Shown: in pieces, positions 1-4,476 of the stretch
How the letters are laid out: each line of letters opens with the position of its first letter
How positions within the stretch are numbered: the first letter of the stretch is position 1
Source of the DNA: an uncultured Actinomycetes bacterium
Lineage (GTDB): Bacteria; Actinomycetota; Actinomycetes; Nanopelagicales; Nanopelagicaceae
DNA: 5,159 bases
Direction: 5' to 3'
Assembly: GCA_937864205.1 (NCBI GenBank)
Contig: CALMJB010000122.1
Coordinates: forward strand, 1 to 5,159
Position numbers and translations under genes: made by a program
The notes under the pieces: model-generated
What the model was told of the DNA's origin: nothing
Databases searched by the model: none
What the model saw: the letters and a program-made list of their open reading frames with translations, nothing else

Positions 1-25
1 CCACTATTGTTAACCATTATTGTTA
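1..25. repeat. Tandem 12-bp direct repeat, period 13
   Basis: Bases 1-12 and 14-25 are two copies of the same 12-mer (CCAYTATTGTTA), differing only at the fourth base. They are separated by one A, giving a period of 13. The array begins exactly at the window edge, so more copies may lie to the left. It sits just upstream of the thioesterase gene and may be part of its control region, but no known operator was recognised. Confidence 0.5.
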
Positions 26-26
26 G

Positions 27-36
27 TCACTAGTGA
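27..36. promoter_or_regulatory. 10-bp perfect palindrome upstream of the thioesterase gene
   Basis: TCACTAGTGA is its own reverse complement. It lies 19 bases upstream of the preferred ATG at 56 and two bases after the tandem repeat. A weak promoter reading also covers this area: TTGTTA (20-25), 18 bases, then CAAGAT (44-49), six bases before the ATG. If that reading is right, the palindrome falls in the spacer, where a repressor could act. This is an inference from position only; a 10-bp palindrome can arise by chance. Confidence 0.25.
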
Positions 37-55
37 ATGGAATCAAGATCAAATC

Positions 56-643
56 ATGAACAAAACTAGTCCTAATACAACTCCGCCGAGCGATGCGATA
101 ATTCCGCCTCGACATTCCAAAGCACCTGCAGTGGGCTCGCAAATCCCATCTCACTTTGGATATTGCTTTGGTTGCGGAAAATTACACTCTTCTGGTTTGC
201 ACCTGGTTGCCCATGCAAAAGCCGGACTCGAATTAACCGCCACCTTCAAAGTAACGGAAAATCATCAAGGTGCACCAGGTTTAGCTCACGGCGGATTACT
301 TTCGTTGGCATTTGATGAAGCACTTGGAAAATTAATGTGGTTAATACGTACTCCAGCAGTTACCGGTCGTTTAGAAACTGATTTTCTTATGCCGGTTCCG
401 GTTGGCAAAACCCTTTTCATCGAAGCGCAAATTACCGGTCAAGCCGGCCGAAAAATCTATACCGCTGCAATCGGCAAATTAGATTCTGCAGATGGTCCGA
501 TTGCGGTTAAGGCTGCTGCAATATTTATATCTGTGCCCATGTCACACTTTATAAATAACATAAATATTGATTTCAAAGAGCATTTACAAAAACATCCAGA
601 GTTGATGGAATTTGTTGATCCAGATTTCAATTTCAATCCGTGA
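56..643 (+). CDS. PaaI-family hotdog-fold thioesterase
   Basis: A 195-residue protein probably hydrolysing acyl-CoA or similar thioesters in the cytoplasm; the natural substrate cannot be read from sequence. The N-terminal 30 residues are polar and proline-rich. They are followed by the CFGCG motif (residues 37-41) with nearby GLHL, typical of one PaaI-like subgroup, then the hotdog core. The core contains the AHGG loop (77-80) and the acidic pair D87-E88 in the following helix, where the general base or acid of this family sits. The tail from about residue 165 (many N, D, F) goes beyond the usual hotdog domain. ATG 56 is preferred over the in-frame TTG at 20, because the family similarity begins well downstream and the TTG would place the upstream repeat and palindrome inside the gene. 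No clear Shine-Dalgarno sequence is visible. The stop is 25 bases before dut, so co-transcription is likely. Family is confident; start is moderate. Confidence 0.85.
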   Translation: MNKTSPNTTPPSDAIIPPRHSKAPAVGSQIPSHFGYCFGCGKLHSSGLHLVAHAKAGLELTATFKVTENHQGAPGLAHGGLLSLAFDEALGKLMWLIRTPAVTGRLETDFLMPVPVGKTLFIEAQITGQAGRKIYTAAIGKLDSADGPIAVKAAAIFISVPMSHFINNINIDFKEHLQKHPELMEFVDPDFNFNP

Positions 644-668
644 TAATTTGGGTAACTTTTAATTGATT

Positions 669-1115
669 ATGAATCCAACTGTAAAAGTATTAATCAAACG
701 GCTCGACCCAACAATTGAATTGCCGCAATATGCAAAAGCTGGTGATGCTGGCTTTGATTTACGTACAAATATTGATATCACGTTGGCACCGGGCGAACGC
801 AAACTTGCTCCGACCGGAATCGCGATCGCTCTGCCAGATGGTTTTGCCGCATTTGTTCATCCCAGATCAGGTTTGGCGATAAAACACGGTGTCTCGATGG
901 TGAATACACCGGGCACAGTTGATGCTGGATATCGCGGTGAGTTACAGATTATTTTGATTAATCATGACAAAACTGAGTCGATTTCTTTCAAACGTGGCGA
1001 TCGAATCGCGCAAATGGTTATTCAGAAAGTTGAAACCGCGGAATTTGTCGAAGTAGCACAACTACCTGGAACAACTAGATCAGATGGTGGATTTGGGTCC
1101 ACCGGAACTAAATAA
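669..1115 (+). CDS. dut: dUTPase (deoxyuridine 5'-triphosphate nucleotidohydrolase)
   Basis: This enzyme hydrolyses dUTP to dUMP and pyrophosphate. It keeps uracil out of DNA and supplies dUMP for thymidylate synthesis; the family acts as a homotrimer. The protein has 148 residues, the normal size, and all five family motifs are present in order: I AGDAGFDLR (24-32), II PRSGLA (65-70), III around GTVDAGYRGEL (82-92) with catalytic D85 and uracil-stacking Y88, IV RGDRIAQ (109-115), and V RSDGGFGSTG (137-146) with the stacking F142. The loop insertion before motif V known from the mycobacterial enzymes is not apparent. The start is ATG 669; a TTG six bases upstream (663) is in frame but less likely. 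The ribosome binding site is poor. The stop codon TAA shares one base with the ATG of the DUF3159 gene, implying translational coupling. In many actinobacteria a DUF3710 gene follows dut, but here it does not. Confidence 0.97.
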   Translation: MNPTVKVLIKRLDPTIELPQYAKAGDAGFDLRTNIDITLAPGERKLAPTGIAIALPDGFAAFVHPRSGLAIKHGVSMVNTPGTVDAGYRGELQIILINHDKTESISFKRGDRIAQMVIQKVETAEFVEVAQLPGTTRSDGGFGSTGTK

Positions 1116-1747
1116 TGTCTAATCAAAATCACGATCCAAATGCAGATAAGGAAAAAATCCTGGCTGCGATGGGTGGTAAACGTGGCCTAATTGATTCTGG
1201 TATTCCAGCATTAGCTTTTTTAATGGTCTTTAGTTTTTCAAAGCAAAATCTAAATTTGGCACTTTATTCGGCCATCGCGCTATCGGTGATTTTCACATTA
1301 ATTCGAGTGTTTAGGCGCGAGACGATTCAGCATGCATTTTCTGGCTTAATCGGAGTTTTGATCTGCGCGTTGTTTGCTCGAAAAACTGGTAACGCTAATG
1401 ATTTTTATTTGCCGGGTTTACTCACAAATCTTGCATACGCTTTTCTTTATGCATTCTTAAATTTAATTCGCTGGCCTTTGCTTGGCTTAATGCTTGGTCC
1501 GATTTTGGGAGAGAACCTGAAGTGGCGACAAAATCCGGCCAGGCTTTCGGTCTATCAACGAGCCGGTTGGATTTGGGTCGGCTTGTTTGTATCTCGATTA
1601 GCAGTGCAATATCCGCTTTATTTAACGGACAACTTAACTTTGCTAGGCACTGCGAGATTAATTATGGGTTATCCGATGTTCTTATTGGCGGCTTGGCTAA
1701 CCTGGAAAGTATTAGTGACTGTTCCATCTGTAAAAGATGAAAATTAA
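1115..1747 (+). CDS. DUF3159 family integral membrane protein
   Basis: A 210-residue multi-pass membrane protein of unknown function, matching the actinobacterial DUF3159 family (Rv2693c-like). After a charged cytoplasmic-looking N-terminus comes the characteristic GGKRGLIDSGIPAL (20-33). Hydrophobic stretches follow at about 30-42, 47-64, 74-89, 101-131 (one or two passes), 152-168 and 180-201, so five to six transmembrane segments. Family landmarks include RRETIQHAFSG (67-77), ARKTGNANDFYLPG (88-101) and the WR pair (137-138) with Y147 and W152. The gene starts at the ATG overlapping the dut stop by one base, so its translation is probably coupled to dut. It converges on the RCK operon. Its linkage to the RCK genes is conserved in actinobacteria, which makes a role in ion transport conceivable but unproven. 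Confidence 0.9.
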   Translation: MSNQNHDPNADKEKILAAMGGKRGLIDSGIPALAFLMVFSFSKQNLNLALYSAIALSVIFTLIRVFRRETIQHAFSGLIGVLICALFARKTGNANDFYLPGLLTNLAYAFLYAFLNLIRWPLLGLMLGPILGENLKWRQNPARLSVYQRAGWIWVGLFVSRLAVQYPLYLTDNLTLLGTARLIMGYPMFLLAAWLTWKVLVTVPSVKDEN

Positions 1748-1764
1748 ATAACGACTAGTTATTT
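1746..1764. terminator. A/T-rich hairpin at a convergent gene junction, possible two-way terminator
   Basis: AAATAAC (1746-1752) and GTTATTT (1758-1764) form a perfect 7-bp inverted repeat with a 5-base loop. It spans the stop codons of the DUF3159 gene (+) and the downstream RCK gene (-), which are only 7 bases apart. Read leftward, the stem is followed by AATTTTC, a U-rich tail that suits termination of the RCK operon; read rightward the tail is weak (CCAATC). The stem has only one G-C pair, so it would be a weak intrinsic terminator at best. Confidence 0.4.
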
Positions 1765-2417
1765 CCAATCAAACATTTCTTCAATAAATCTTCGGCGCTG
1801 GCAGAGGCCACAAAAATCAACTCATCCCCAGCACTAATAACTTCATGGTCTTTTGCGGGAATCACTCGACCATCGCGAACTATTGCGGCAATAGCGCAAT
1901 CATTTGGGAATTCGATTTCACTTACAGTTTTACCGCAACAGGCTGCGTTATCAGGCAAGGTAATTTCAACTAGGTTTGCTTGACCTTTTCGTAGCGAAAA
2001 GAGTCGAACCACATCTCCGACACTGACCGCTTCTTCAACCAAAGCGGAGATGATTCGTGGTGTCGACACCGCGACATCTACTCCCCAGGAGCTATCAAAC
2101 ATCCATTCATTCTTTGGGTGTTTTATACGAGCCACAACGCGCGGAATTCCGTATTCGGTCTTGCCCAGTAAAGAGGTCACCAAATTCACTTTGTCATCAC
2201 CGGTAGCGGCGACCAAGACTTGGCAGTTAGTTAGTTTTGCCTTGTCTAGGGTGCTGATTTCGCAAGCATCGCCCAACAACCACTCGGCAGCTTGCACACT
2301 TTCCATTTTGATTGCTTTTGGATCTTTATCAATCAACAGAACTTTGTGATTATTACTGAGCAACTCACGCGCAATCGCGCGTCCGACGTTACCGGCTCCG
2401 ACAATCGCGACTCTCAT
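1755..2417 (-). CDS. trkA: TrkA-family RCK protein, downstream member of the pair (CeoC-like)
   Basis: A 220-residue cytoplasmic regulatory subunit of a K+ transport system. RCK proteins bind NAD(H) or other nucleotides and gate a membrane subunit. The N-terminal RCK_N Rossmann domain shows the glycine motif GAGNVG (7-12) and D30 at the end of the second strand, the usual ribose-contacting acid, then GDA (49-51) and AATGDD (70-75). An RCK_C domain occupies roughly 135-215, ending in GDELIFVAS (197-205). Two adjacent cysteines (160-161) sit in RCK_C; their meaning is unknown. By position and orientation it matches mycobacterial CeoC (Rv2692). It is 30 bases downstream of its paralogue and has the clearest Shine-Dalgarno sequence of the operon, so both are likely made from one transcript. 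No membrane subunit is encoded nearby. Confidence 0.92.
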   Translation of the reverse strand: MRVAIVGAGNVGRAIARELLSNNHKVLLIDKDPKAIKMESVQAAEWLLGDACEISTLDKAKLTNCQVLVAATGDDKVNLVTSLLGKTEYGIPRVVARIKHPKNEWMFDSSWGVDVAVSTPRIISALVEEAVSVGDVVRLFSLRKGQANLVEITLPDNAACCGKTVSEIEFPNDCAIAAIVRDGRVIPAKDHEVISAGDELIFVASASAEDLLKKCLIGNN

Positions 2418-2422
2418 TGATT

Positions 2423-2428
2423 TCTCCT
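2423..2428 (-). promoter_or_regulatory. Ribosome binding site of the downstream RCK gene
   Basis: On the minus strand this reads AGGAGA, five bases before the ATG at 2417. It is a near-consensus Shine-Dalgarno sequence and fixes that start. It contrasts with the upstream RCK gene, which has none, as expected if only the internal gene of the operon needs one. Confidence 0.8.
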
Positions 2429-2442
2429 GTTTATCCTTTAAG

Positions 2443-2456
2443 ACAAATTAATTTGT
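2443..2456. repeat. 14-bp perfect palindrome over the stop codon of the upstream RCK gene
   Basis: ACAAATTAATTTGT is identical on both strands and contains the TAA stop of the upstream RCK gene (tta at 2448-2450 on the plus strand). It lies 26 bases upstream of the second gene's start. As RNA it would form only about 5 A/U-rich pairs, so it is not a convincing terminator; it could be a protein site or chance in AT-rich sequence. Confidence 0.35.
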
Positions 2457-3110
2457 ATCTGGATTTTTACCCAAAGTTGCTTCAACTGCAGACAAATCTT
2501 TTTCGGCAGCAATCACATGTACCAAATCGCCATCTTGCAAAATTGTGTCGCTCTCTGGAATCAAGCCTTTGCCAAGTCTGGTTATGAAAGCTACTCGGGC
2601 ATTTGTATTTTTCTCAATTAAAGAAATTGGTTCGCCATGCCATCCAGAATCAATATGAACTTCACTTAACACCACAGTTCCAGAGGAATCTCGCCACTCT
2701 GATTGGCTGCCAGATGGCAACAATCTGCGCATAATTTGATCAGTTGTCCATAACACTGTTGCCACAGTTGGAATTCCAAGTCTTTGATAAATCTCAGCTC
2801 TTCCTGGGTCATAGATACGTGCAACTACATTTGCTACTCCGTAAGTTTCGCGAGCCACACGAGCGGCCAAGATATTTGAATTATCACCATTTGAAACCGC
2901 TGCAAATGCCGCTGCTTTTTCGACACCGGCTTCTACCAATGTGTCGCGATCAAATCCGACACCGGCAACAGTTGTACCTTTAAATTCCGAACCTAATCTA
3001 CGAAACGCTTCTCGGTTTTGATCAATTACTGCAACGGTATGACCTTTTGCTTCTAGATCTTTTGCCAGAGTTGCACCTACGCGACCACAACCCATGATGA
3101 CAACGTGCAT
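2448..3110 (-). CDS. trkA: TrkA-family RCK protein, upstream member of the pair (CeoB-like)
   Basis: First gene of the RCK operon, 220 residues and exactly as long as its downstream paralogue, from which it has diverged strongly. It is a cytoplasmic nucleotide-sensing subunit of K+ uptake. The RCK_N domain shows GCGRVG (7-12), D30 at the end of strand two, and a nucleotide-contacting region around VSNGDNSN (72-79). ARIYDP (97-102) is typical of the family. RCK_C covers about 145-205, ending GDLVHVIA (194-201). Position and orientation match mycobacterial CeoB (Rv2691). The ATG has no Shine-Dalgarno sequence, but a promoter -10 lies seven bases upstream, so the mRNA is probably leaderless. It is divergent from the RNA methyltransferase across 32 bases. 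The APC-type permease gene found at this point in Mycobacterium is absent. Confidence 0.92.
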   Translation of the reverse strand: MHVVIMGCGRVGATLAKDLEAKGHTVAVIDQNREAFRRLGSEFKGTTVAGVGFDRDTLVEAGVEKAAAFAAVSNGDNSNILAARVARETYGVANVVARIYDPGRAEIYQRLGIPTVATVLWTTDQIMRRLLPSGSQSEWRDSSGTVVLSEVHIDSGWHGEPISLIEKNTNARVAFITRLGKGLIPESDTILQDGDLVHVIAAEKDLSAVEATLGKNPDTN

Positions 3111-3117
3111 ATAGATG

Positions 3118-3147
3118 AATTTACTACTTTAAGGTTAGCGATGTGAA
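3118..3147 (-). promoter_or_regulatory. Promoter of the RCK operon, leaderless type
   Basis: On the minus strand, TTCACA (plus 3142-3147, five of six bases matching TTGACA) is followed by an 18-base spacer and TAAATT (plus 3118-3123), which fits the actinobacterial TANNNT -10. The -10 ends seven bases before the ATG at 3110, placing the transcript start at or next to the start codon. There is no Shine-Dalgarno sequence, which agrees with a leaderless message. The -35 overlaps the GTG start of the divergent methyltransferase gene. Confidence 0.55.
3130..3135 (+). promoter_or_regulatory. Candidate -10 of the RNA methyltransferase gene
   Basis: TAAGGT fits TANNNT and ends seven bases before the GTG start at 3143, again the spacing of a leaderless transcript. 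No good -35 lies at the usual distance from it. An alternative is ATGACA (3097-3102), 17 bases, TTTACT (3120-3125), but its -10 lacks the conserved second A. AAGG (3131-3134) could instead act as a short Shine-Dalgarno sequence, so the leaderless reading is less sure than on the other strand. Confidence 0.35.
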
Positions 3148-4387
3148 ATCTGACGCTCAAAATACTGATGCAGAAAGTGTCAGAATTGAGAAAAAGTTAT
3201 CCGTTGGCGATGTTGTTGAGATTGAAATAAAAGATGTTGCTCATGGTGGTCATTTTGTTGCACATCATGGCAAACAGGTGATTTTTGTGCGTCACGCGAT
3301 CACTGGCGAGAAAGTAAAAGCAATAATCACAAGAATTAACAACAAAATTATGTTGGCAGACACAATTGAAGTTCTGCAGCCATCGAAATATCGAGTCACG
3401 CCATCTTGCGAATATGTTTCCGATCAGCAGAAAATTAAATGCGGTGGCTGCGATTTCCAACATATCAATATCGAATATCAACGTGAATTAAAAGAAAAGA
3501 TTGTGATTGACCAGTTTTATCGCTTAGCTAAGTTTGATCTGAGAAAATTTAAATCAATTGATTCAGAGGATTTTCATTTGAAATCTGTGGCGCCGGCTAC
3601 CGGATTAGGGTGGCGCACTCGAATGAATTTTGCCGTAAGTAAAAGTGGAAAAATGGGAATGTTTCCACATCACAGCAATGAGATTCTGGAAATAAAGGAT
3701 TGTCAGATTGCAGATAGTCGTTTAAATGTTTCAAAATTCGCCACTCAAAATTGGAATGGCAAAACTAAAGTAAGCCTTGAGCTTTTCGCTGAACAAGTGC
3801 AGATCACACACGCAGATGTGCCAGGTGTGTTCTGGCAAAGCCATATAAATGCTCAGGAGACTTTGACTGATTACATTGGCGAGAAATTAATTGTTAAACC
3901 CGCAGCAAAGGTGTTAGACCTTTACTCAGGCTTGGGAGTATTTGGCCAGTTCATATTAAAACTACAACCAAACATTGCCGCACTTACATTGGTTGATACC
4001 AATGTTGAGTCAATTAAGATAGCAAAATCAGAATTTGCATCTCTACTTAAGCAAATTAATCCAGCGGTGAAATTTAATACATCTGCCTCTGAAGTTTTGA
4101 AATACCTTCGTTCCGAGGTACAAAGCAAAAAGTCACAAGAACGAACATGGGATCTAGCGATTGTTGACCCACCTCGTTCTGGTTTAAATTCACAAATAAT
4201 CGATTTGCTTGCGCAATTGAAAGTAAGCGAACTGGTATATATTTCATGTGATCCGGCATCACTTGCTCGAGATTTTGCTGCACTACAAAGTAAAAATTAT
4301 CATTTGAATCACATTAGATCCTTTGATCTATTTCCCATGACGCAGCACATTGAAACTGTGGCAATCTTTGGTAGCGGTGTAGAATGA
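3143..4387 (+). CDS. TRAM-domain RNA (uracil-5) methyltransferase, TrmA/RlmD superfamily
   Basis: A 414-residue SAM-dependent enzyme that methylates C5 of a uridine in rRNA or tRNA; the exact site is not readable from sequence. An N-terminal TRAM RNA-binding domain covers about 18-78. It is followed by probable 4Fe-4S ligands C89, C100 and C103 (in KCGGCDFQH) with C187 in the later DCQIA motif. The catalytic domain carries FWQ (230-232), the SAM-binding DLYSGLGVFG (259-268), DPPRSGL (342-348), the nucleophile C369 in YISCDPASLARD, and the general base E404 in HIETVAIF. All catalytic residues are present, so the enzyme should be active. The GTG start is the only plausible one: an in-frame stop lies at 3116-3118, and the overlapping ATG at 3141 is out of frame and runs straight into TGA. 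It corresponds to Rv2689c of Mycobacterium. It is followed by an 89-base gap before aconitase with no strong terminator. Confidence 0.93.
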   Translation: MKSDAQNTDAESVRIEKKLSVGDVVEIEIKDVAHGGHFVAHHGKQVIFVRHAITGEKVKAIITRINNKIMLADTIEVLQPSKYRVTPSCEYVSDQQKIKCGGCDFQHINIEYQRELKEKIVIDQFYRLAKFDLRKFKSIDSEDFHLKSVAPATGLGWRTRMNFAVSKSGKMGMFPHHSNEILEIKDCQIADSRLNVSKFATQNWNGKTKVSLELFAEQVQITHADVPGVFWQSHINAQETLTDYIGEKLIVKPAAKVLDLYSGLGVFGQFILKLQPNIAALTLVDTNVESIKIAKSEFASLLKQINPAVKFNTSASEVLKYLRSEVQSKKSQERTWDLAIVDPPRSGLNSQIIDLLAQLKVSELVYISCDPASLARDFAALQSKNYHLNHIRSFDLFPMTQHIETVAIFGSGVE

Positions 4388-4425
4388 GAAATATCGGGTA
4401 AACGAGCAATAGAGTAATTGAAAAT

Positions 4426-4476
4426 TTAAAAAGTGCTTGATTTCAAGATAGTTTCAATAAAGGGGGTCTTAAGTCG
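4426..4476 (+). promoter_or_regulatory. Aconitase leader: candidate promoter, repeats and ribosome binding site
   Basis: A possible promoter is TTAAAA (4426-4431), 17 bases, TAGTTT (4449-4454). Over it lie a 5-bp inverted repeat CTTGA-TT-TCAAG (4436-4447) and an 11-base tandem imperfect repeat, TTTCAAGATAG (4441-4451) and TTTCAATAAAG (4452-4462), nine of eleven bases alike, that is one helical turn apart. The purine-rich AAAGGGGG (4459-4466), ten bases before the TTG, is a strong ribosome binding site and supports that unusual start. Promoter and operator roles are inferred; the ribosome binding site is the surest part. Confidence 0.4.

Noticed and set aside
20..55. Longer thioesterase start at TTG 20
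   Set aside because: The added 12 residues have no family support, would cover the repeat and palindrome, and TTG is less likely than ATG 56 without a ribosome binding site.
1522..1740. 72-codon rightward open frame inside the DUF3159 gene
   Set aside because: It lies wholly inside a well supported gene in another frame, has no ribosome binding site and no recognisable domain.
2050..2349. 99-codon rightward open frame antisense to the downstream RCK gene
   Set aside because: It is a shadow of a strongly conserved coding frame on the other strand; the composition looks like reversed codon usage and no motif is present.
2367..2382. GC-rich hairpin ACGCGC-AATC-GCGCGT near the start of the downstream RCK gene
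   Set aside because: The inverted repeat is perfect but is explained by the Arg-Ala-Ile-Ala-Arg codons of the Rossmann motif; no independent sign of regulation.
2744..2983. 79-codon rightward open frame antisense to the upstream RCK gene
   Set aside because: Same reasoning: it is fully opposite a conserved Rossmann domain and the His/Leu/Arg-rich product is typical of antisense frames.
3141..3146. ATGTGA just at the methyltransferase start as an ATG start or a start-stop regulatory ORF
   Set aside because: The ATG is out of frame with the protein and is followed at once by TGA; a regulatory role is possible but nothing supports it beyond chance.
3197..3481. 94-codon leftward open frame inside the methyltransferase gene
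   Set aside because: It is antisense to the TRAM domain and Fe-S region, whose conservation explains the sequence; no supporting start signal.
3922..4283. Two overlapping leftward open frames (68 and 69 codons) opposite the methyltransferase catalytic domain
   Set aside because: Both are opposite the SAM-binding and DPPRSGL motifs, lack ribosome binding sites, and overlap each other in different frames.
4418..4446. TTGAAA...TTTCAA inverted repeat as a terminator of the methyltransferase gene
   Set aside because: The stem is only six A/T-rich pairs with a 17-base loop and is not followed by a run of T, so it is not a credible intrinsic terminator.
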